DNA of 57,453 bases from Melioribacteraceae bacterium. Its GTDB lineage: Bacteria > Bacteroidota > Ignavibacteria > Ignavibacteriales > Melioribacteraceae. Shown here piece by piece: positions 1 to 7,408 of this stretch. The DNA is taken from NCBI GenBank assembly GCA_016927595.1, contig JAFGMI010000027.1:1-57453 (forward strand). Direction: 5' to 3'. The position numbers and the translations under genes were made by a program. Every line of letters begins with the position of its first letter. Position 1 is the stretch's first letter. The notes under the pieces were generated by a model that searched no databases, was not told where the DNA came from, and was given only the letters and a program-made list of their open reading frames with translations.

Positions 1-92
1 ACTTCGACAAGCCTGCCTGCGGCAGACAAGCTCACACTTCGACAAGCCTGCCTGCGGCAGACAAGCTCACACTTCGACAAGCTCAGTGTGAG
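1..92. repeat. Nested tandem repeat (35-bp unit, 2 copies plus a partial copy)
   Basis: Positions 1-35 and 36-70 are identical 35-base units, and a third, shorter copy follows at 71-92. The shorter copy reads as the uninterrupted form. Each full unit equals that form with a small hairpin-forming block (ctgcc-tgc-ggcag) placed in the middle and the six bases gacaag present on both sides of it. Bases 66-72 and 86-92 also form a 7-bp inverted repeat around the short copy. This is intergenic and lies 3' of the minus-strand operon that ends at 269. It looks like a REP-type intergenic repeat with a second palindrome inserted into it. Bases 93-268 hold no other feature that I can see. Confidence 0.75.
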
Positions 93-268
93 GTAAGGTT
101 CAAAAGTTTAAGTAGATCATAATTAATGACAAGTATTTGATTTATATGTATTTCTAGAATTTTTTTCGATAAATAAAATAACCGTTTTGAAGTTTTGATA
201 ACAAAATATTTGAACAGTACAGACGTATCAAGTTAAAATTATGTGAACTTATTTCTTATGATTTTGAT

Positions 269-1699
269 CTAATTAATCAATATTTCATGCGTTCGCATAG
301 CGCGGGGATATTGACTTTTTAATCCTTCCTTTGTACCGACTGCAGTTCCCAGAAAGTAGCCATTGTACTTTATAACCTTGTAACCAGCTTGATTTGTAAT
401 ACCTTTAATTATTCCGCCGGTCATGTAGGTTTTAAGTTCATCTGTAGTTGTAAGCTCGATTATATTTTGGGTGATATGTTCTTTAAATGATTGAATAGCC
501 AGAGAATTAAGAACGATGTTTCCGCGGTTATCTACCGTACCGAACTTCGTTCCGATGCGTGAATAAAGAGAAAGATCATCACTTTGCCAATTGGCGTTAA
601 TATAGTTAATGTCACGGCTCTTCATTATGAAGCGGAAGTTATCAAATACCTCTAAAGATATACCGTAATACTCCGATAAGTTCTGCAGGTGATGTCTGAT
701 ATCCTTATGCTTCGAATTAATAATCCGCAGCTTTGTTTCCCCTGTTGAGATTTTTGCGGGTACTTCAGTTGTACCGGTCTTAACAAGCTTTGCAATAAAA
801 AATCCTTCCGAATTAATTTCCCACGGAATAATTCGTCTCGCTTTTGCGATTTGAGGATTGAGCTGCGCTCCTTTGTATTCTGTAAATGCCTGATGAGACT
901 TAACGGGAAGCCCGATATCAACCAGTTCAACGGGATATCTTTTCAACACGGTATTCAATATAAGTTCGTTCTCTTCAACGGTTAATGTACAGGTAGAATA
1001 TACTATTTCACCACCGACTTTAGCCGACTTAACGGCGCTTACCAGAAGACGCATCTGAGTGTCGCTTATCCTCGAAACCGAATCCTCGTTCCACCAGTTG
1101 CTTATCTCGCCCCTCTTCTGAACAATACCCAATCCGCTGCAGGGCGCATCAACAAGAATTTTATCGAAGTAGTGATTGAAATGTTTGCTTAATATTTCAC
1201 CCTGTTTCTGACTAACGCCCATGTTAACGATATTCAACCGGTCGAGATTATAAACAAGGCTTTTAATCCGCTTCGGACTCGGTTCGTTCGCGTAGAATGT
1301 GCCGGTATTATTCATCATTTCTGCAATTTGTGTGGACTTAGAGCCTGGCGCTGCGCACATATCAAGCGTTACGTTATTTTTGCCTGCATCTAATACAATC
1401 GGCGGAATCATTGACGACAGGCTTTGTATATAATATTTGCCAATCGTGTACTCGAGCGTTTTACCCAGCTTCTCATAACCAGATAACACTTTATAAGCGA
1501 AAGGAATGGATTTATGCTGTTCGAGCTCAACGCCGTAAGAGGCAAGTTTTGGTATAATGGTCTTGCGTTCATCAAAATTAAGCGGGAGTCTTAAATATAT
1601 TTCGGCATCCTGTTCAATATAACTTCTGAAATTATTAAGAAATTCTTCGCCGAAAGTTTTAAGAATATAATCAGAAATATTTTGGCTTAATTCGATCAA
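269..1699 (-). CDS. RsmB/RsmF-type 16S rRNA (cytosine-C5) methyltransferase
   Basis: SAM-dependent RNA m5C methyltransferase of the NOL1/NOP2/Sun family, cytosolic. The SAM motif DMCAAPGSK lies at residues 113-121, the motif IV cysteine at 187 in DAPCSG, and the catalytic TC motif at 236-237 in YSTCTLTVEENE. Residues 1-90 form the usual N-terminal RNA-binding segment. The region after about residue 310 resembles the C-terminal PUA-like domain of RsmF, and the 476-residue length fits RsmF better than RsmB. The start is a TTG four bases after the stop of the upstream gene; no strong ribosome site is seen. It is the last gene of the long minus-strand run that begins at the Fur-family regulator. 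The exact target cytosine cannot be read from the sequence. Confidence 0.88.
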   Translation of the reverse strand: MIELSQNISDYILKTFGEEFLNNFRSYIEQDAEIYLRLPLNFDERKTIIPKLASYGVELEQHKSIPFAYKVLSGYEKLGKTLEYTIGKYYIQSLSSMIPPIVLDAGKNNVTLDMCAAPGSKSTQIAEMMNNTGTFYANEPSPKRIKSLVYNLDRLNIVNMGVSQKQGEILSKHFNHYFDKILVDAPCSGLGIVQKRGEISNWWNEDSVSRISDTQMRLLVSAVKSAKVGGEIVYSTCTLTVEENELILNTVLKRYPVELVDIGLPVKSHQAFTEYKGAQLNPQIAKARRIIPWEINSEGFFIAKLVKTGTTEVPAKISTGETKLRIINSKHKDIRHHLQNLSEYYGISLEVFDNFRFIMKSRDINYINANWQSDDLSLYSRIGTKFGTVDNRGNIVLNSLAIQSFKEHITQNIIELTTTDELKTYMTGGIIKGITNQAGYKVIKYNGYFLGTAVGTKEGLKSQYPRAMRTHEILIN

Positions 1700-1703
1700 C
1701 TTA

Positions 1704-2138
1704 TTAATATCTGTGCAGGTTTAAAGCTGAAAAAATACGGTTGGATACCTTTACAAAATTGTGCTCCCCGGGAAATACCTTTTTATAATCCCTTTCTATT
1801 TCTTTAAGGATTGAATCGAGAAGTCTCTCATATTCTTTAACAGATGAAACAATTTTATTTTCATCATTCGGCTGAAGTATCTTTTCCGGTTTGCCGCGTG
1901 TGGAATAAAGTATATACTTTGCCTTGTAATAACTGTCGGTATTGAAATACAATTTGCCTGATGAATCAACAATTTCGTAACTGCCGAAGAACTCGGATCC
2001 CATAACAAGTGCAACGGGAGGCATTATAATTTCTGTAGTGTTGGCGAGACCGATAAACTCATCGGGAAATTTTTTAATGAGCTCGTTCTCAATCAGGCTC
2101 ATCCACTTTTTTTCAAATTCTTTTTGTGTCATTTGCAT
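1704..2138 (-). CDS. Hypothetical protein, 144 aa
   Basis: I do not recognise this family. It is a soluble, charged protein without signal peptide or membrane segment. Residues 30-60 are hydrophobic with small residues (IIMPPVALVMGSEFFGSYEIV). A lysine-rich helical part follows near residues 95-130. There are two in-frame ATG codons (2138 and 2132), and neither has a clear ribosome site. It lies 26 bases after the TolB-like lipoprotein gene and four bases before the rRNA methyltransferase, so it is almost certainly co-transcribed with both. No function is proposed. Confidence 0.6.
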   Translation of the reverse strand: MQMTQKEFEKKWMSLIENELIKKFPDEFIGLANTTEIIMPPVALVMGSEFFGSYEIVDSSGKLYFNTDSYYKAKYILYSTRGKPEKILQPNDENKIVSSVKEYERLLDSILKEIERDYKKVFPGEHNFVKVSNRIFSALNLHRY

Positions 2139-2164
2139 AAAGCAAATTAACTAATAAACTATTA

Positions 2165-3313
2165 CTAATTAAGTGATTTAAATCTCAAGTCTGCATCTTC
2201 GGGAGTCTCAATCCAGTCCGCTGTAAATATATTTGTTTCACGGCTATCCTGTCGGTCGGTTCTCCTGTTGGATGCGAATACAAGTTTAGTGCCGTCGAAT
2301 GAGAACATAGGAAAAGCATCGAATGTTCCGCTGTGAGTAATTTGTTCGAGTCCGGTACCATCGAGATTAATCATAAATATATCGAAAAGCCTTCCCCCCT
2401 GCTTCTGAGAATGGTGATTAGAGCAGAAAAGTATTTTTTTTCCGTCGGGATGAAAAAACGGTGCCCAGTTTGCTCCTGATAAATCGGTTACCTGCCTTAC
2501 GTTTTTACCTTCGATATCGGCAACGAAAACATTTAGCTCTTTCGGTTCTACAAGTCCCTGATTCAATAATTTTTTATAAACATCTGCTTCATCTCCCTGA
2601 GGTCTGCTTGCGCGCCACACAATCATCTTAGAATCTTTTGAAAAGAACGCTCCGCCGTCGTAGCCAAGTTCATCTGTAAGCTGAATAATTTCGCCCGTTG
2701 CAATTTCGTATCTGTATAATTCAAGATCGCCCGATCTTGTTGAAGTGAATACAATAAATTTACCATCCGGTGAAGCTGTTGCTTCAGCATCATATCCTTG
2801 GCCGCCTATCAGTTTTTCGGTCTTCACACCGTTTTCGTCAGTTACATAAATGTCATATGAGCTGTAAATTGGCCAGACATATTTTCCGTCTTTAAACATT
2901 ACGGCTTCCGGACAGTCGGGATTACCCTCGTGTGTTGATGCGTAGACTATTCTTCCGTCTTTAAGAAAATAAGAACAAGTTGTTCTGCCTTTGCCGGTTG
3001 AAACGAGCTGATATTGTAAATTAACTGAATATGGGCTTCCGTCGGCGTTCATAACAAAAATCTGGTCGCAGCTCTGATCGTTTATTTTATCCCAGTCGCT
3101 CTGAAAAACAAGTTTCTTGTTATCGAAGCAAAAATAAGCTTCGGCGTTGTTTCCACCGAATGTCAACTGTTTAATATTTCTGAGGTGAACTTCGCCCGTA
3201 AATCTTAATGAGTCTGCTAAGGGATCGTAAGAATATTTTTTCTCCGTGCTGCATGCGGATAATAGAACCGCAGAAAAAATCAGTGTAAAAATATATTTGT
3301 AATAATTTATCAC
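2165..3313 (-). CDS. TolB-like beta-propeller lipoprotein
   Basis: Exported lipoprotein carrying a TolB/PD40-type beta-propeller. From the GTG at 3313 the protein starts with a basic end, a hydrophobic core and the lipobox LLSAC. Repeated strands of the form DGKxIVFTSxRSGDLELY, KKILFCSNHHSQ and FDGTKLVFASNRR are typical PD40 blades and fill most of the protein. The longer reading from TTG at 3328 adds five residues. I prefer the GTG because an AAAGG site lies seven bases upstream and the signal peptide begins directly. It sits 19 bases after lgt, whose product would lipidate it. TolB-like propellers usually act as periplasmic protein-binding scaffolds; the partner here is unknown. Confidence 0.8.
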   Translation of the reverse strand: MINYYKYIFTLIFSAVLLSACSTEKKYSYDPLADSLRFTGEVHLRNIKQLTFGGNNAEAYFCFDNKKLVFQSDWDKINDQSCDQIFVMNADGSPYSVNLQYQLVSTGKGRTTCSYFLKDGRIVYASTHEGNPDCPEAVMFKDGKYVWPIYSSYDIYVTDENGVKTEKLIGGQGYDAEATASPDGKFIVFTSTRSGDLELYRYEIATGEIIQLTDELGYDGGAFFSKDSKMIVWRASRPQGDEADVYKKLLNQGLVEPKELNVFVADIEGKNVRQVTDLSGANWAPFFHPDGKKILFCSNHHSQKQGGRLFDIFMINLDGTGLEQITHSGTFDAFPMFSFDGTKLVFASNRRTDRQDSRETNIFTADWIETPEDADLRFKSLN

Positions 3314-3347
3314 GTATCTGCCTTTCAATGATTTTTAATTAGCATGA

Positions 3348-4130
3348 CTAAGTTTTTAATCCGGATTTATCTTTTCGGTATAGAAGATAAACACCCAGTA
3401 TAACGAGGGGAACACTAAGGATTTGACCCATGTTAAGCGCCATTCCTTCTTCAAAATATGTCTGATTTTCTTTTAAAAATTCAACAAAAAATCTGAATCC
3501 GAAAACAAAGATCAGAAAGAGACCAAGGAAGGTTCCGTCTTTCAATTTTTGGTAACCTGACCGGTACAGTTTAAAGAGCATAAAGAATATCGCAAGATAT
3601 GCAAGCGCTTCGTAAATCTGCGTCGGATGTCTGGGTATATCATCAACAGCCGTAAAAACAAAAGCCCATGGCAGGTCGGTTGGTTTGCCGTAAATTTCCG
3701 AGTTCATCAGGTTTCCAGTACGTATAAAGGCGCCGGCAAGAGCCACAGTAATTACAACTCTGTCCAATATCCAAAGGTATCCGAACGATTTCCTCTTTTT
3801 CGTAAAGAAATACAAAGCCGCTAAAATACCGATTGCGGCGCCATGACTCGCAAGTCCGCCGCGGTACACCTTAATGATTTCGATTGGATTGCTTAAATAA
3901 TATTCGGGATTATAAAACAAACAATGTCCAAGCCGCGCGCCTATAACAGTACCCAGAACCATATACCAAACAAGATCGTTGAGATCCTTTTCGGATTTCC
4001 CTTCTCTCCTGAAAATATCGAACATGATTTTAAAGCCTACAATAAACGAACCCGCGAAAAGCAGACCGTACCACCTTAGTGTAAATGGTCCAAGTTCAAT
4101 AATATCGGGACTAACATTCCATTCAATCAC
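3348..4130 (-). CDS. lgt: Prolipoprotein diacylglyceryl transferase Lgt
   Basis: Inner-membrane enzyme that moves diacylglyceryl from phosphatidylglycerol to the lipobox cysteine of prolipoproteins. Family signatures are present in order: the Arg-Trp-Tyr-Gly-Leu stretch near residue 19, GGLASHGA near 90, RTGNLMNSEIYG near 137 and RHPTQIYEA near 166. About seven hydrophobic segments are visible, and 260 residues is normal length. The GTG start at 4130 overlaps the TAG stop of znuB by one base, which points to translational coupling. Its position between a zinc-transport gene set and a lipoprotein gene is notable, because both ZnuA and the next gene product carry lipoboxes. Confidence 0.95.
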   Translation of the reverse strand: MIEWNVSPDIIELGPFTLRWYGLLFAGSFIVGFKIMFDIFRREGKSEKDLNDLVWYMVLGTVIGARLGHCLFYNPEYYLSNPIEIIKVYRGGLASHGAAIGILAALYFFTKKRKSFGYLWILDRVVITVALAGAFIRTGNLMNSEIYGKPTDLPWAFVFTAVDDIPRHPTQIYEALAYLAIFFMLFKLYRSGYQKLKDGTFLGLFLIFVFGFRFFVEFLKENQTYFEEGMALNMGQILSVPLVILGVYLLYRKDKSGLKT

Positions 4131-4945
4131 TAAGCATACCTTTTATTTTTGAATGTTATATAGAGATATGACAAAATATATCCTAATATTGAAAGTAAAA
4201 TTATACTTGAGCCGGTAGGTAAATTTAAGTAATAGGAAATAAACAAACCACTTATAGTAAATATTATGCTTGCTGCAACAGAATAAAACATTAATTGTTT
4301 TAAACTGACCGCATAATGTTTGGCAATGGCTGCAGGTATAGTTAAAAGAGCGATAAGCAGTATAATTCCGACCAGCTTTATTAAAACAATTACAGTAAGT
4401 GCAATCAGCATAAATAATATAAAGTAAAGCAAGTCAACTTTTAACCCCAGGGTTCTTGCATATTCCTCGTCGAATGTAATTGCCAAAAACTGGTTGAAGA
4501 ACAAGGCAACTATTAAAATTATAATTACATCAATGGCAAGTATAATATAAATTTCCTGCAATGGGACAGTGAGAATATTACCGAACAAATAACTCATCAG
4601 GTCACCGGCATAACCGGGTGTAAAGCTTATAAACAGAACTCCCAGCGACATTCCGAAAGCCCACAGCATACCGATAATCGTATCTTCATTTGTATTATGT
4701 CTCGTTCTCAGGAACGAAATTATACCTGCAGCACTTAATGAAAATATAAGTGCACCGAATAACGGATTAATCCCCAGAAAATAACCAAGTCCTATACCGC
4801 CGTATGCGCTGTGTGAAATTCCGCCGCTGATAAACACAATCCGTTTAACTACTACGTAGCTGCCAATTATACCGCAGGCTATGGAAGCAAGAATGCTTGC
4901 AATAAATGCGTTCACGAAAAAATCATATTGAAACAGGTCAATCAT
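4130..4945 (-). CDS. znuB: Zinc/manganese ABC transporter permease (ZnuB-like)
   Basis: Membrane subunit of an ABC-3 family metal importer, 271 residues with about eight to nine hydrophobic segments. The family motif around VVVKRIVFISGGISHSAYGGIG lies near residues 31-52, and a polar segment (FDEEYARTLGLKV) near residue 155 marks the cytoplasmic loop that meets the ATPase. The ATG overlaps the TGA of znuC by four bases. Together with znuA and znuC it makes a complete importer. Zinc is preferred over manganese because the operon starts with a Zur-like regulator, but the permease sequence alone does not prove the metal. Confidence 0.9.
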   Translation of the reverse strand: MIDLFQYDFFVNAFIASILASIACGIIGSYVVVKRIVFISGGISHSAYGGIGLGYFLGINPLFGALIFSLSAAGIISFLRTRHNTNEDTIIGMLWAFGMSLGVLFISFTPGYAGDLMSYLFGNILTVPLQEIYIILAIDVIIILIVALFFNQFLAITFDEEYARTLGLKVDLLYFILFMLIALTVIVLIKLVGIILLIALLTIPAAIAKHYAVSLKQLMFYSVAASIIFTISGLFISYYLNLPTGSSIILLSILGYILSYLYITFKNKRYA

Positions 4946-5685
4946 ATACTTTGATGGTGATGTTCGAGTACGCGGTGCGGGATTCCGTGCGCTATAAGGT
5001 CAACAGGGCACTGGTAAGTACTTTCCAGCATCTCCTTGGTTATTTCCTTTGTGTCATGATAAACTAGTTTTTTATTTAAGCAGCCTATTTTCTTAACATG
5101 CCTTGAAATTGCACCTATATCGTGTGAAACGAGAATTATGGTTGTGGTTTCGTTAAGTTTATTCAAAAGTTCGTAAACTGACTTTCCTGTTTTGCTATCG
5201 ATGCTTGCTGTGGGTTCGTCTAGCAGCAGAATTTTAGGTCCGCCGACAAGTGCACGTGCGATCAGAACGCGTTGCTTCTGTCCGCCGGAAAGATTACCGA
5301 TCTGCTCATCGCGCAGGTTAAGTATCTGCATTGTTTCAAGGCACTTCAGTATTTGATCGTCATTTTCGTTACCCATCTTGCCGAGCCTTCCCATTTTAAC
5401 AACTTCCAGGACATTAATCGGAAAATCATTATTGAAACTGGTAAACTGGGGAACATAGCCGACAAGACTTTTTTGTGTTTCAATTTTCTTTCCGCCAATC
5501 GTCACACTACCGCTTTTCGGCTTAATCAGCCCTGATAAAACTTTCAGCAGCGTAGTCTTGCCACCTCCGTTAGGACCTATTATTCCAAGAAATTCATTTT
5601 CAGCAACGCGGAGATTTATATCTTCAAGGATTAGAGAATCGCCGTATTTTACCGAAACATTATTTAGTTCTACATAAAACGACAT
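4942..5685 (-). CDS. znuC: Zinc/manganese ABC transporter ATP-binding protein (ZnuC-like)
   Basis: Cytoplasmic ATPase of the metal importer. Walker A is GPNGGGKTT near residues 37-45, the Q-loop is YVPQF, the signature is LSGGQKQR near 137, Walker B is ILLLDEP and the H-loop is LVSHD. The ORF can open at a TTG (5688), but the ATG at 5685 gives the normal family N-terminus and overlaps the znuA stop (TGATG). The C-terminus has several His residues (YQCPVDLIAHGIPHRVLEHHHQSI, last about 24 residues). Such tails occur in some zinc-uptake ATPases and could bind metal; that is inference. Confidence 0.92.
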   Translation of the reverse strand: MSFYVELNNVSVKYGDSLILEDINLRVAENEFLGIIGPNGGGKTTLLKVLSGLIKPKSGSVTIGGKKIETQKSLVGYVPQFTSFNNDFPINVLEVVKMGRLGKMGNENDDQILKCLETMQILNLRDEQIGNLSGGQKQRVLIARALVGGPKILLLDEPTASIDSKTGKSVYELLNKLNETTTIILVSHDIGAISRHVKKIGCLNKKLVYHDTKEITKEMLESTYQCPVDLIAHGIPHRVLEHHHQSI

Positions 5686-6524
5686 CAATCCATACTCGCT
5701 GAAAGTTTAGTCGCAACATCAATCATGTTGGCAATGAAATCATCGGGCAATGGTTCTATCATTTCAATTTTAGCATCCAGTTCATCCGCAATTGCAATCG
5801 ATGCTTCTTTGCTTACCTGTCTGTCTATAAATAATGTGGTTAATCCGTAACGCCTGGCTTCATTCAAAACTTGCGACATCCTGTTTAAGTCGGGTTCCTT
5901 TGCGTCTTTTTCGACAACAATCACATTCAAACCGTACTGTTCCGCGAAGTACTTCCATGCATCATGATAAACAATAAAGTGACGGTTTGATTTTGAGTAA
6001 AACATTCCTTTTATAATGCTGTCAATTGAGTCCACTTTACCTATACTTCTTTCAAGATTTTTACCGAAAAACGATTTATGTTCGGGCAGGATAGCAGCCA
6101 GAGAATTGTAAATATTATTTAATATTATTTTCACCTCTCGCGGCGATAACCATATATGCGGATTGTTATCAATTATTTTTATTCCTTCAGAACAGTCTGT
6201 TATCTTAATTTCTCCGTTTACAATATCAATATCATCAAGTAAATTATTTTCGAAATTAAAGCCGGCGCCGACTTTAAAGTATATATCTGACGTAATTAAC
6301 TGTTTTATTTTAAGCGGCGAAGGCTCATATGTATGGGCATCGGCTCCCGGAGGTATCAAAACCTCTGTTTCTACCAAATCCGCCCCCACCATGTTAATAA
6401 ATTCTTTAAATGGCAAAATAGTTGTAATGGCTTTTAGTTTACCTGAATTATGCTGGTTTTGGTTATCAGTGCAGCTGAATAAAAGAGCCGCTAATAACAA
6501 GTATATGAGCGCTATTTTTTGCAT
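5685..6524 (-). CDS. znuA: Zinc-binding lipoprotein of ABC importer (ZnuA-like)
   Basis: Extracytoplasmic metal-binding component of the importer. A short signal peptide ends in the lipobox LLFSC. Metal-ligand positions of the ZnuA/TroA cluster A-1 family can be seen: His in GADAHTYEPSP, His in NPHIWLSP, His in FIVYHDAWKYF, and an acidic residue in TTLFIDRQ. The His-rich loop common in ZnuA of enterics is absent. The reading frame can begin at TTG 6533; I use ATG 6524, which starts right at the signal peptide, but neither has an ideally spaced ribosome site. The gene overlaps the end of the regulator gene. The ligand set suits zinc better than manganese, with moderate certainty. Confidence 0.88.
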   Translation of the reverse strand: MQKIALIYLLLAALLFSCTDNQNQHNSGKLKAITTILPFKEFINMVGADLVETEVLIPPGADAHTYEPSPLKIKQLITSDIYFKVGAGFNFENNLLDDIDIVNGEIKITDCSEGIKIIDNNPHIWLSPREVKIILNNIYNSLAAILPEHKSFFGKNLERSIGKVDSIDSIIKGMFYSKSNRHFIVYHDAWKYFAEQYGLNVIVVEKDAKEPDLNRMSQVLNEARRYGLTTLFIDRQVSKEASIAIADELDAKIEMIEPLPDDFIANMIDVATKLSASMD

Positions 6525-6901
6525 TGAGGACAAATGCCTTTAAATTCCATTATATGGCTTGTAATTTGAAAATCCGTTAACTGCTGCACTTTGTTAATAA
6601 TACACAAATCCAGCCTTTCAATTTTACCGCATTTAATACAGATTATATGATGATGATGATCGTTACCCATCAGTTCATAATGCGTTTGTTTATCGAACAG
6701 CTTTACTTCGTTTACAATGCCGAGTGATAAATAAAGATTTACTATTCTGTAAATTGTTGCAAAATTTATTTCACCGCACAGATTCTTTATATCATTAAGC
6801 GTCAAAGGTTTGCGGTTTTCAAGCAGTTTTTCAAGAACCAGTTTCCGATTCTTTGTGAGCTTATAACCATTTGCCTTTAGTACAGACAGCTGAGAAATCA
6901 T
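6512..6901 (-). CDS. zur: Fur-family regulator, probably Zur
   Basis: Metal-responsive repressor with winged-helix DNA-binding domain then dimerisation domain. Counted from the ATG at 6901, the HTH region is KLTKNRKLVLEKLLENRKPL with FATIYRIVNLYLSLG after it. The regulatory part has the His cluster GNDHHHHIICIKCGKIERL and a second pair CPQC at the C-terminus, which form the structural zinc site. The frame stays open upstream to an ATG at 6973, but that extension runs across a perfect palindrome and has no family similarity, so I use 6901. It leads the znu genes and overlaps znuA, which makes zinc the likely signal. It probably represses its own operon through the palindrome at 6926-6952. Confidence 0.88.
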   Translation of the reverse strand: MISQLSVLKANGYKLTKNRKLVLEKLLENRKPLTLNDIKNLCGEINFATIYRIVNLYLSLGIVNEVKLFDKQTHYELMGNDHHHHIICIKCGKIERLDLCIINKVQQLTDFQITSHIMEFKGICPQCKK

Positions 6902-6925
6902 GGTGTTAAAATAAACACAACACCG

Positions 6926-6952
6926 GCTAAATGCAAACGGTTTGCATTTAGC
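6926..6952 (-). promoter_or_regulatory. Perfect 13-1-13 palindrome, candidate Zur operator
   Basis: The arm gctaaatgcaaac at 6926-6938 and its exact complement at 6940-6952 flank one base (6939). The palindrome ends 25 bases before the regulator ATG at 6901. Fur-family operators are inverted repeats of this sort with a one-base centre, and the core TGCAAACGGTTTGCA has the layout of Zur/Fur boxes in many bacteria. No U-run follows it in the operon direction before the start codon, so a terminator is less likely than an operator. A weaker 6-bp stem (6902-6907 with 6919-6924) lies between it and the start codon. Confidence 0.7.
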
Positions 6953-7063
6953 ATTTTTTAAACGGAAGTGCATTGAACAATAACATTCGGTTCTATTCGA
7001 AAAACAAATAATTTAACATCTTTTGTTTTAAGAACAATCGTTCATTAGGCGGATTAATTTTGA

Positions 7064-7237
7064 TTATTTCTCGTCGATATAATCTTCAAGTTCTTCAGAA
7101 GTTACAATAAACAAATTGATTTCTGGCGCGAATCTTAAAAACTCCAATGCATCATCGTAGGTATCAAAAGACAACTTGGGATAATATTCGCCGTTCTTCT
7201 CTTCTATAATATGATATGACAGGTTATAGTTCAGCAT
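7064..7237 (-). CDS. Small hypothetical protein, 57 aa
   Basis: I do not recognise this protein. From the ATG at 7237 it is an acidic soluble protein (MLNYNLSYHIIEEKNGEYY at the start, EELEDYIDEK at the end) with no membrane segment. The ATG is preceded by an unusually strong ribosome site (GGGGGGAGAC), while the longer frame from 7276 has none, which decides the start. It lies 5' of the Zur-led operon on the same strand with about 160 bases between them, and is divergent from the protease gene. It may be its own short transcript. Confidence 0.6.
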   Translation of the reverse strand: MLNYNLSYHIIEEKNGEYYPKLSFDTYDDALEFLRFAPEINLFIVTSEELEDYIDEK

Positions 7238-7366
7238 GTCTCCCCCCAAAGACAATTTTATGACGAATAAAATCATTAAATGTTCGGTGTAATTTTAACG
7301 CTCCGTTTGTTCAGGAAATAGTCATCAAAATCATTCTTAATATTCACATGAAAAATTTTATTTACA

Positions 7367-7374
7367 TATTTTTG
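7367..7374 (+). promoter_or_regulatory. Bacteroidota-type -7 element (TAnnTTTG)
   Basis: The octamer TATTTTTG matches the -7 consensus of Bacteroidota housekeeping promoters exactly and ends 34 bases before the TTG start of the secreted protease gene. No convincing TTTG -33 element lies at the right distance, so only half of the promoter is supported. Confidence 0.4.
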
Positions 7375-7408
7375 TATTTATCAAAATACCATTAATCCGG
7401 AGTCTGTT

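Noticed and set aside
1-92. CRISPR array
   Set aside because: Only two full units, no spacers of constant length between them, and no cas genes in the window.
6902-6924. Stem-loop attenuator before the Fur-family gene
   Set aside because: Six-base stem with 11-base loop and no U-run; too weak to call, and the adjacent palindrome explains regulation better.
6902-6973. 24-codon N-terminal extension of the Fur-family gene
   Set aside because: It reads through the perfect palindrome, has no family similarity, and the ATG at 6901 gives the normal start.
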